A program made the position numbers and the translations under genes. From assembly GCA_028285685.1 (NCBI GenBank), contig JANQOR010000009.1:1-64000 (forward strand): 64,000 nt of DNA. The letters are read 5' to 3'. The stretch comes from Cyclobacteriaceae bacterium. GTDB taxonomy: Bacteria > Bacteroidota > Bacteroidia > Cytophagales > Cyclobacteriaceae. The notes under the pieces are model-generated. The model was not told the origin of the DNA. It ran no database searches and worked only from the letters and a program-made list of their open reading frames with translations. Below are positions 9,846 through 17,552 of the stretch, in pieces. Position 1 is the first letter of the stretch, and each line of letters begins with the position of its first letter.

Positions 9846-10622
9846 GTGTTTTTGAAAGGAAAAAAATTATCTCAGAAAAAGGCTTTTCTATTCTTATTGA
9901 TCTTGGGCTTTCTGATCTGGTCATTCAAACTGTTCCAGACTTATTTAATTTTTAAAGGGTATAAAGATCCGCCTCCAATTATTCCCTATCCTACTTTCTT
10001 TCAATATACTGCTTACGCACTGATTGCTTTTGCTTTCCCGTACAGCTGGAACCTTTCCCATAATCCTCGAAAAAGAGTTGTTGCTGTGATTGCCGGCGGT
10101 CTTGTATTTGTGCTAGCTTATATCTTCGTTCTGAACTTTCTTGAATGGCTTTTTAGATTTAAGGAATACAACCTTTTGAGTGGGTATCTTTTCTCTATTT
10201 ACCACTCTGGTTTAATTGTTCTGCTTGGTTACAGCGTGATATCCCTGTTGTTGCGCTTGTTTGTCGTTACGGATCATTCTACAATTGACGCTCCTTATCT
10301 TGATCGTATTAGTTACAAGCTTAGAAACGAAACTTTTTTGGTCGATGTGGCTGATATCATCTATTTCGAGTCGAATGATAATTATGTGTCTATCCATTTC
10401 CAAGATGGGACATATCAACTAGTCCGGAGATCTATGGGTGAACTTGAGAAACAGCTGGACCCCGTGAGTTTTCAGCGAATTCACAGGAAGTTCATAGTGA
10501 ATCTAAGTGAGGTTTCTTCAATCAAAGTCAACGAGACTGGTAGTACCGAAATAGAAGTTTCAAATGGGCGCGTTTTGAGTGTCAGTAAAACGTATCGATC
10601 TAGGCTAAGAGCCTCCCTTTGA
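9846..10622 (+). CDS. LytTR family DNA-binding protein with membrane N-terminus
   Basis: 258 residues. Four hydrophobic helices occupy residues ~12-135, and the C-terminal ~100 residues are a LytTR domain: DIIYFESNDNYVSIHF, RRSMGELEKQLDP, FQRIHRKFIVNL and a final SKTYRSRLR. LytTR domains bind direct repeats with a beta-fold instead of helix-turn-helix. There is no receiver domain, so the membrane part is the likely sensor. The longest frame uses GTG, and a TTG two codons later is also possible. It is followed by a DoxX-like gene. Confidence 0.85.
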   Translation: MFLKGKKLSQKKAFLFLLILGFLIWSFKLFQTYLIFKGYKDPPPIIPYPTFFQYTAYALIAFAFPYSWNLSHNPRKRVVAVIAGGLVFVLAYIFVLNFLEWLFRFKEYNLLSGYLFSIYHSGLIVLLGYSVISLLLRLFVVTDHSTIDAPYLDRISYKLRNETFLVDVADIIYFESNDNYVSIHFQDGTYQLVRRSMGELEKQLDPVSFQRIHRKFIVNLSEVSSIKVNETGSTEIEVSNGRVLSVSKTYRSRLRASL

Positions 10623-10715
10623 TAGGTCACTTCGCCACGAAAATAAGTCTGTTTACCACTTTCTTTTGCTCAACGAGAAACTCCCCTCTCTATTTGATCG
10701 AAAAAACGATTTAAG

Positions 10716-11096
10716 ATGTACAAACAATTTGAAGTTTTCAGATCGAAACTCACTAAGATCCAACCCATATTGCTATGGCTGATGTGTGCCTATTTTGCCC
10801 AGAGCTTTCTTAGAAACGGCATCCGAAAATTTGATGTTGATGGATTTTGGAGCAGCTCTTTTGAGCGTTGGGGTTATCCTGCCTGGTTTATGATCTTTAT
10901 CGGTGTATTGGAGACCTTTGGTGGTTTTGCGATCCTGGTTCCTAAGATTAGGCATTATGGTGGAATTGTCTTAGCTGTCGTAATGCTTGGCGCCCTTGTA
11001 ACAAGATCCATCCATGGAGTAGGCTGGGGGGATGCTAGCTACATTGCTTTTTTCATGATTTCGATGCTTTACATGACATCACGCCTGGAAAGGTAA
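10716..11096 (+). CDS. DoxX-like membrane protein
   Basis: 126 residues with four membrane helices and the DoxX-family feel: ILLWLMCAYFAQSFLRNGIRKF, then WFMIFIGVLETFGGFAIL and GIVLAVVMLGALVTR. DoxX proteins are inner-membrane proteins linked in some bacteria to thiol or radical defence. The role here is unknown. It lies 93 bases after the LytTR gene in the same direction and may be controlled by it. Confidence 0.75.
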   Translation: MYKQFEVFRSKLTKIQPILLWLMCAYFAQSFLRNGIRKFDVDGFWSSSFERWGYPAWFMIFIGVLETFGGFAILVPKIRHYGGIVLAVVMLGALVTRSIHGVGWGDASYIAFFMISMLYMTSRLER

Positions 11097-11183
11097 ATTT
11101 CCAGCCATCGTGTTTGGTATAAGGACAGGTAAAGGGGTTATTGCTGATTTTTATATCTTTTCATCCCCTTAAAAAACCTGACC

Positions 11184-12356
11184 ATGAAATCTAAACTTCT
11201 TCAAATTGCTATTTGTGCATTCTTTCTGATCCTTTCAGGATGTAATGTCTCAACAGATCAAAAGAGTGATGAACCCTCAAACAGGCTTGATTTTGGTGCA
11301 CTTGCTGACTTATTAACGGAGCGGATGGACCTTCAATCGGGTGAGAAGGTTTTGCTTGTAGGTACGCCTGGTCGTTTTGATCCACTTATCTCACTTTTAA
11401 AGGACCGTATTGGTAGTTCACCAGGGGAGTATCTGGGGGCAATCAGTGTGACAGATACTCAACCAGAAGAATGGTCAACCGGATTTGTGGAGGCGAGTAT
11501 GGGTTTAAGCGATGAAGAACTAAGAGACTATCTGAAGCAGGTAGATATTGGCATTATGTTGCCAGGAGCGACACCTGATGACAAAGTGTATGGAATGATC
11601 CAGGACAACCTGGACGAGGGTATTGGCAGGACCATCCACTTTCACTGGGCTGGTGCTTATGGATTGAATGGACAAGAACTGGAAATAAGCCCCGAGATTG
11701 ATGGATTCTACCAAGAAACACTTCTCAGCACAGACTATGGACAGCTAGCCAGTGACCAAAAAAGATTCGAAGAAGCGATGCGAAATGCTACTATTAGTGT
11801 GACTACTCCAGGAGGTACTAATATTTCTTTTAGCATTGGTGATAGGCCTGTGACAAAGCAAAGCGGAGACGCATCAGCTAGGACGGCTGCCTTAGCAAGA
11901 AATCTGATCGATCGTGAAATGGAACTACCTTCAGGTGCAATACGAGTTGCTCCAATCGAAACCTCTGTGAACGGGAAGATCGCTTTTCCGGACGCTATAT
12001 GGGATACGACCATGGTTAGCGGATTAGTCTTAACCTTTGAAGAGGGAAAAGTCACAGATATGACGGCCGTTAGTGGGATTGAAGCGGTCCGGCAAGTGAT
12101 GGATCGCGCAGGTGAGCCTGCAAGGTCTTTTCGTGAATTTGCACTTGGAATGAATCCAAAAATTGCTATTCCGGACGACAATCCATGGATTCCATACTAC
12201 GGGTATGGAGCGGGAGTAGTCCGCCTTTCCTTAGGAGATAATTCTGAGCTGGGAGGGAATGTGACGGGGGGATTTGTACGGTGGAATTTCTTTACAGATG
12301 CCTCAGTTAGGGTAGGTGAAGATTTATGGGTAGAGAATGGGAAGTTGCTGAAGTAG
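11184..12356 (+). CDS. Aminopeptidase M29-like lipoprotein
   Basis: 390 residues with a lipoprotein signal ending LILSGC. The segment with LPSGAIRVAPIETSVNGKI followed by VSGLVLTFEEGKVTDM matches the central region of thermophilic M29 aminopeptidases (peptide then acidic ligand and a beta-hairpin), and the GYGAGVVRLSLGDNSELGG part matches their C-terminal end. Several classical metal-ligand positions are not obvious to me, so activity is uncertain. Exported to the periplasmic face. It is followed by the TAXI-like lipoprotein at 56 bases, in the same direction. Confidence 0.75.
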   Translation: MKSKLLQIAICAFFLILSGCNVSTDQKSDEPSNRLDFGALADLLTERMDLQSGEKVLLVGTPGRFDPLISLLKDRIGSSPGEYLGAISVTDTQPEEWSTGFVEASMGLSDEELRDYLKQVDIGIMLPGATPDDKVYGMIQDNLDEGIGRTIHFHWAGAYGLNGQELEISPEIDGFYQETLLSTDYGQLASDQKRFEEAMRNATISVTTPGGTNISFSIGDRPVTKQSGDASARTAALARNLIDREMELPSGAIRVAPIETSVNGKIAFPDAIWDTTMVSGLVLTFEEGKVTDMTAVSGIEAVRQVMDRAGEPARSFREFALGMNPKIAIPDDNPWIPYYGYGAGVVRLSLGDNSELGGNVTGGFVRWNFFTDASVRVGEDLWVENGKLLK

Positions 12357-12412
12357 ACCAGAAAGGAGCAATTCCTTAGTATCTTTAGAATCCACAGATT
12401 AATGTAAGCCAT

Positions 12413-13669
12413 ATGAAAAATGCCATCACTAGAATCAGTGTACTCTTTTTTGCAATAACGGTTTTATCAAGTTGTAACCGCAATTATAAGCTGAGGATGC
12501 TTGTTGCGGAGGAGGATCAAGTGGTGATGACCCAAATAGCGGAGGACATTAATACGCATTCAAGGTTTGAGATAGAAATCGTTTCGAAGGACTCTTTGAC
12601 AGAAGTAGCTGCGATAGATGGCATACTGAATGACGAGTTTGATATTACGACTGTTGACAACACGATTGATTATCAGAGAAGTAAGAAAAACCTTCGAACG
12701 GTAATTCCATTTTTTCATGAGGTATTGGTCGTTATTTCACGATTTGAGTTGACCCAATTCGAGATTGATTCTTTGATCAAGAGTGGTGATTATGTGGTTT
12801 TGACAAAGGAAATAGATGAGTTAGAGTTTTTCAGACGCTTGATTCCCAATTTTACCGGCGATTCTACTATCAACTACCGATTGGAACCGCATTTCAATTT
12901 GGAAAAGGATCTGGCTGAGAATGATCTGCTACTGTTCTTTTCAGCACTAGAAAATTATGAATTGGGTAAGCTTCTTTTTAGCGGAAAAGCTAACATTTAT
13001 TCAATGGATCATCAGGATACGTTTGGTCAGGGTTCTTTCATTGAGGGATTCTGTCAGTCTTATAAAAAGACCACTCCATACATTATTTCAAGATATGCGT
13101 TTGGAACAACACTTGACGATCCTATTTACACATTGGCGGTTCATGAACTCCTGGTGGCACATACTGACGCGCCCAATAAGGTCGTCTACGATCTCATCGA
13201 AACTATACATCAGCACCACGTAGTGCCTATTTTCGAATCATCGAACAGTTACACTTTTGAAGTCAACCACCAGGATATCAATTTGAGTTTTCCATTTCAC
13301 GATGGCACTATTAACTATGTAAACCGTGATAAGCCGTCCTTTATTGAGCGATATTCGGAATTTATGGGATTTGTTTTATCTGCCTTTATCGTGATTTTCG
13401 GATTGGGAGCTAGCATCAAAGCAAACATCAACCAGCGGAAGAAAGATCGGATGGATGAGTACTATTATGAATTGCTGCAGATAAAGGAGAAATTAAAAAC
13501 CTATTCCACTATTGATCTCAGGGCCAAGCTGACCAACATGCAGACGATTGTTTTTGACTTGCTGATCAAAGAAAAACTTAGTGCTAACAATGAGTTTGTG
13601 ATCTTCATGATGCTTTGGGATGAGTTGCACCAGGAGCTGATGAAGCGCGACGACTACCATCAGGATTAA
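12413..13669 (+). CDS. TAXI-type TRAP solute-binding-like lipoprotein with C-terminal membrane anchor
   Basis: 418 residues. Lipoprotein signal (VLSSC) and a periplasmic binding fold; DGTINYVNRDKPSFIERYSE at about 305-325 matches the C-terminal hallmark of TAXI substrate-binding proteins. Unlike a free binding protein it continues into a membrane helix (FMGFVLSAFIVIFGLGASI) and a ~80-residue charged, probably coiled cytoplasmic tail. The protein would thus span the inner membrane with the binding domain outside, more like a sensor or anchored receptor. No TRAP permease gene is seen next to it. Confidence 0.75.
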   Translation: MKNAITRISVLFFAITVLSSCNRNYKLRMLVAEEDQVVMTQIAEDINTHSRFEIEIVSKDSLTEVAAIDGILNDEFDITTVDNTIDYQRSKKNLRTVIPFFHEVLVVISRFELTQFEIDSLIKSGDYVVLTKEIDELEFFRRLIPNFTGDSTINYRLEPHFNLEKDLAENDLLLFFSALENYELGKLLFSGKANIYSMDHQDTFGQGSFIEGFCQSYKKTTPYIISRYAFGTTLDDPIYTLAVHELLVAHTDAPNKVVYDLIETIHQHHVVPIFESSNSYTFEVNHQDINLSFPFHDGTINYVNRDKPSFIERYSEFMGFVLSAFIVIFGLGASIKANINQRKKDRMDEYYYELLQIKEKLKTYSTIDLRAKLTNMQTIVFDLLIKEKLSANNEFVIFMMLWDELHQELMKRDDYHQD

Positions 13670-13752
13670 TGCTCGGTTAAGTCATGTAGAACCCGTCTAA
13701 GAGAACTTTTTCGAACGGGTAACCTTTTTCATAACTGATAAACCGTTTGTCG

Positions 13753-14183
13753 TAAGTCATGCTGAACTTGTTTCAGCATCTTCCATCATGTACCCTTGGA
13801 CAGTTGTATTTAATGAAGACCCTGAAATAAATTCAGGGTGACTTCTGTGGTGGTGAGCGGCAAGTACAACCTCGTGTCATTTGAACTTATTTCAACGACA
13901 AAAACGAACTGCTTACCTTAAGTCATGATGAGTTCATTTCAGCATCTTCCATTCTTGTGCCCTTGAGACAGTTGTATTTGATGAAGACCTTGAAATAAAT
14001 TCAGGGTGACTTTCGTTGTGGTGGGCGGCAAGTACAACCTCGTGTCATTTGAACTTATTTCAACGACAAAAACGAACTGCTTACCTTAAGTCATGCTGAA
14101 TTCATTTCAGCATCTTCCATTCTTGTGCCCTTGAGACAGTTGTATTTGATGAAGACCTTGAAATAAATTCAGGATGACTTCTA
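13753..14183. repeat. Tandem array of a ~166-base repeat rich in palindromes
   Basis: Two full copies (starting at 13753 and 13919) and a third partial copy (from 14087) share long identical stretches. Each copy holds GTCATGCTGAA...TTCAGCATCTTCC and a second palindrome of the type CCTGAA, five bases, TTCAGG, plus a third weaker one (TTGAA...TTCAA). It fills the ~510-base gap between two convergent genes and contains no gene. The last copy touches the end of the phosphoesterase gene. The same motif family recurs near 40.1 kb in the opposite orientation. Confidence 0.85.
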
Positions 14184-14927
14184 ACTCAGCTCTGCTTTTT
14201 GAAATAGTTCCAACATGGCTTCCTCTGAGGGCGTCTTCATCACATTGTTCTCGGCAAAATCCTCCGCATGTGGATAGGTGGTTTCAGTGATGAGTTGTGC
14301 AGCATTTGACAAATCGTACATCGTGTGACGGAGTTCAACGCTTGAACGAAGCAATAACCAAAATGCGCCCGTTTTTCCGAAAGGCATTCCGACACTTCCG
14401 GCATTAATGACCCTCACATCACCAACCATTCGATCGAATTGCATGTGTGTATGTCCGCAAACAACTGCAGTGCAATCAACCGTTTCAAAAAGTGGTTGAA
14501 GTTTTTCTTCTGGTGTTAATCGAGTAAAAATCTCATTTTCATTACGAGGTGTAGCGTGACAGAAGAAAACCCTGCCCAACTCTGGCACATCAAGTATAAA
14601 ATCCATAGGCCATTCTTTCATGACGGCCTTGTGCTCAGGCAACACTTGATCAGCAGTCCAGCTGATATCTTCCAGGACGGATTCCGGTAGCGCACCCACT
14701 GGTTTTGATTCTAGTTGGTTTAAAACAGCAACCTCACAATTTCCTTTGATAAAATGAGTAGGCACTGATAAATCCAGCAAAAGGTCAAGACATTCCCTTG
14801 ACATTGGCCCGACAATCACATCTCCGCCAACGACAATTTGGTCCACATTTAAATCATTGATTTCACGAAGAACAGCTTCTAGCGCTGGCAGATTGCCATG
14901 AATATCATAGAGGGCTGCAACTTGCAT
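14181..14927 (-). CDS. Metallophosphoesterase family protein (YfcE/MJ0936-like)
   Basis: 248 residues, cytoplasmic. All calcineurin-like motifs are visible: D8-x-H10 (YDIHGN), GGD at ~39, GNCE at ~70, the H in FCHATPRNE and the final CGHTH with INAGSVGMP. This is the bacterial YfcE-type subgroup acting on phosphodiesters or phosphomonoesters with two metal ions. The stop codon lies in the last copy of the tandem repeat. It follows the FGE-fold gene by 13 bases in the same direction. Confidence 0.85.
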   Translation of the reverse strand: MQVAALYDIHGNLPALEAVLREINDLNVDQIVVGGDVIVGPMSRECLDLLLDLSVPTHFIKGNCEVAVLNQLESKPVGALPESVLEDISWTADQVLPEHKAVMKEWPMDFILDVPELGRVFFCHATPRNENEIFTRLTPEEKLQPLFETVDCTAVVCGHTHMQFDRMVGDVRVINAGSVGMPFGKTGAFWLLLRSSVELRHTMYDLSNAAQLITETTYPHAEDFAENNVMKTPSEEAMLELFQKAELS

Positions 14928-14940
14928 ATCCTAAAATAGG

Positions 14941-16356
14941 TTATTCCGCTGTTCTACCTGCACGATATCCATAGGCGATGGATCTTGGCCCACCTGACCA
15001 CGCGCCGTAATAGCGATAGCCAATTGGTGAATGTGGATTGAAGTCTGAGTAGCCGGTTCCGATCTCGTAGTATCCACCACCTCTATAGCCAAAACCGCCA
15101 ACCTCATCATCGCTGGAGGGCCAATCTTCGTTCGTCGCATTGCCAAAAGATAGTTGACCATCGCCGTGAGTACCTTTGAAGGCACGACCGATAGGATTTC
15201 CCACGGTAATCACTTTTTCCCAAACACTTCCACTTAGATCCATCACCCAGTAGTAGGAAGCTCCAAAAATAGGCCGTGTATCATCTGATAGTTGACGTTC
15301 GTCGTACCCATTTGCAAAGAAGATTTCAGAATCAGGCGTGATGTACCTCTCCAATTGATCGTAGTTGTTGGTTCCCCAGACAAACTCAGCTGGTATCGGC
15401 TTTGATGGACCACGAGCTGCTTTTTCATATTCAAGCTCCGTGATGGGCCTGAGAGCTGCCCAGTCGGTGAATGCTAGCCCATCGGTGAAACTCACGAAAT
15501 TCATGGGCCGGTTAGGATTATCTGCTACATATTTTTCCTTTTCGAGACGGATGCCACCTCTTTTCTTGTAATAGTCTCGTCCTGCGATAGGTGATCTTGT
15601 ATAGGTCCATCCTCCAGGTAAGGTGTTGAGAAAAGCAGCATATTGTCCTTGAGTAAGCTCATATTTCATAATGTAAAAGGCATTGTATCCTTTTGGAAAT
15701 TCTGCAGGAATCGGGCCTTTCTGATCACCATTGTACAGATCTGTTTCACTCCAATAGTAGAGTGCATTGTTTTCTGGGGCAACCACTATTTCAGCTTCAC
15801 TTGCAATTGGATAGGTACCTTTTGATTCACCGTTAGCATCACTTTGGTACAAAGCCGCTCTTTTAATCGCGTCCTTGTCGGGACTCCCGACCGAGAAGCC
15901 TCCTTCCGGGATATAGACCATTTCAACTCCGTGCACGGTCATTCCTCTCAATCGATTTCTGCTTATCCGTTGATTCGCGGTATCGATCATGATCTGAAGC
16001 TTGAAATTCACATCTCCGCGATACGGTTCAGATGCATAGATGAAAAAACCGAGGCTATCTGGTGAGACCTCTATGGTTGGTGAGACTCCACTTCTGGTCT
16101 GAAGTACTTTATGACCATTTGGAACAAGTTTGACATGATTGTTCCAAAAACCATTGAATTTCATGAATACCCAAACTGCATCCCTGTTTTTTCTATTGTT
16201 CCATGCATTTTTCCATTCAATATCGAAGATCACACTGATAGGATATCCAGCCATTCCGTTTCGATCTACCGATCTAACATTTTTTATTGAGAGGTCTGAC
16301 GCTGAAATTTTGGAAAACAAGAATAATGTGAGGAGAAACAGTGTGGTTTTTTTCAT
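14941..16356 (-). CDS. SUMF1/FGE-fold (formylglycine-generating enzyme family) exported protein
   Basis: 471 residues with a Sec signal (FLLTLFLFSKISASD), an N-terminal beta-sandwich-like region of ~170 residues, then an FGE-sulfatase domain: MVYIPEGGFSVGS, YELTQGQYAAFLNTL, RPMNFVSFTDGLAFTDWAALRPITELEYEKAARG, GSVWEKVITVG. The usual terminal GFRC-type ending is GYRAGRTAE and no catalytic Cys pair is seen, so it is unlikely to make formylglycine. Such proteins in Bacteroidota are often structural (GldJ/K-like) or of unknown use. Confidence 0.8.
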   Translation of the reverse strand: MKKTTLFLLTLFLFSKISASDLSIKNVRSVDRNGMAGYPISVIFDIEWKNAWNNRKNRDAVWVFMKFNGFWNNHVKLVPNGHKVLQTRSGVSPTIEVSPDSLGFFIYASEPYRGDVNFKLQIMIDTANQRISRNRLRGMTVHGVEMVYIPEGGFSVGSPDKDAIKRAALYQSDANGESKGTYPIASEAEIVVAPENNALYYWSETDLYNGDQKGPIPAEFPKGYNAFYIMKYELTQGQYAAFLNTLPGGWTYTRSPIAGRDYYKKRGGIRLEKEKYVADNPNRPMNFVSFTDGLAFTDWAALRPITELEYEKAARGPSKPIPAEFVWGTNNYDQLERYITPDSEIFFANGYDERQLSDDTRPIFGASYYWVMDLSGSVWEKVITVGNPIGRAFKGTHGDGQLSFGNATNEDWPSSDDEVGGFGYRGGGYYEIGTGYSDFNPHSPIGYRYYGAWSGGPRSIAYGYRAGRTAE

Positions 16357-16424
16357 GGTTAGAGGCTTTATTCCTGGTAAAAACGGGAAAAATTGCTGTT
16401 TTGTTAGCAGGAAAGCAGGATACT

Positions 16425-17462
16425 CTAATTGGCAAAGAGGATAGGAATTATTCTTGACGCAACGGCTCGAGCCTTTTCCGTGCCTTTGTAGTTGCCATCG
16501 TTGGATAGAACAAAAATGGTCACATTCTTGTCTTTATAGTGTCGAAAAGTTGAGTTGTGAGCAATAAAATCATCAGCCCCGGAATGAACGATCACTTCAC
16601 CATCGGAAGTGTCAAATACATTCCAACCATATCCATAGAAAATTTCCTCCGTTTTTTGGACATGTCTTTCGAGCAAGAGTTGGGTGGATTCTTTACTTAA
16701 TACCTGGTTATTAAAAAGTGCTGTTTTCCATTTCATCAGATCTCCCGTGGAAGTAAGAATTCCAGTTGAGCCTTTGTATCCATAGTTGACGGGCCAATCT
16801 TGAGGATTGCCATTTTTTAGCTTTCTGGAAGACGGGATATTAAGCGCCATCCATTCTTTAGAATCACCTGAATTTCCGGTGTTTGTCATCCCTAGGGGTT
16901 GAAAAAAAGTCTCGCTCAAATATTCTTCATACGATTTTCCACTTATCACTTCAACCAGGATAGCTAGCAGTTGATAGCCGTCATTGGAGTAACTATAACT
17001 TTTGTCAGTTTCAATTTTGTTTGCCAGGATGGCATTCAATGCTTCCTTTTGGTCAGAGATGTCATCAGCAGCATAATTGTCTGGCAAACCAGAAGTATGG
17101 GTCAGTAGCTGATGAAGCGTGATACTTTCCATTTGAACTGGAATCTTAATGAATTTGGAGAGCGGATCGTTTACAGATAAAAGACCATCATCCTGAAGCA
17201 TCAGTATGGCAGCAGCGCAAAATTGTTTGGACAACGATCCAATCCAGAAAGAATAGTTCTGTCTTTGGTCCAACCCATAGTTTTTATGATATATGATCCG
17301 ATCATCTTTTTCGACCAGGATCGAGCCTTTAAAATCCAGTTTCTTCTCCGCAAGTATTAGCTGATCAATAGCTTCCGAGAGTTTCTGATCATCAAGTTCC
17401 TGACCAACGCAATTGATTGAACTCAGAAGGACCACCAAAAAAAGCAGCTGACCACATTTCAT
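16425..17462 (-). CDS. Serine hydrolase, beta-lactamase class C/PBP-like
   Basis: 345 residues with an N-terminal signal ending near SSINC (lipoprotein or Sec). The three active-site motifs are present: SxxK as S76-LS-K79, YxN as Y158-S-N160, and a third motif HSG near residue 294. TLHQLLTHTSGLPD is the family hallmark. Members are penicillin-binding-protein-like peptidases or esterases, and true beta-lactamase activity cannot be claimed. It is transcribed alone, between the FGE-fold gene and the permease gene. Confidence 0.85.
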   Translation of the reverse strand: MKCGQLLFLVVLLSSINCVGQELDDQKLSEAIDQLILAEKKLDFKGSILVEKDDRIIYHKNYGLDQRQNYSFWIGSLSKQFCAAAILMLQDDGLLSVNDPLSKFIKIPVQMESITLHQLLTHTSGLPDNYAADDISDQKEALNAILANKIETDKSYSYSNDGYQLLAILVEVISGKSYEEYLSETFFQPLGMTNTGNSGDSKEWMALNIPSSRKLKNGNPQDWPVNYGYKGSTGILTSTGDLMKWKTALFNNQVLSKESTQLLLERHVQKTEEIFYGYGWNVFDTSDGEVIVHSGADDFIAHNSTFRHYKDKNVTIFVLSNDGNYKGTEKARAVASRIIPILFAN

Positions 17463-17552
17463 ATGTTGGTAAATTGTACAACAAACGAAATTATACTACA
17501 AGTGTTATTCACTGAAGACAGTAGGTGAAAAAAATCATCTATTATCTTTTAC

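Noticed and set aside
13753-14183. CRISPR array
   Set aside because: Units are ~166 bases and nearly identical throughout, with no short repeat-unique spacer pattern and no cas genes.
16425-17462. Antibiotic-resistance beta-lactamase
   Set aside because: SxxK, YxN and HxG motifs are shared by many PBP-like esterases and peptidases; no resistance context or regulator is present.
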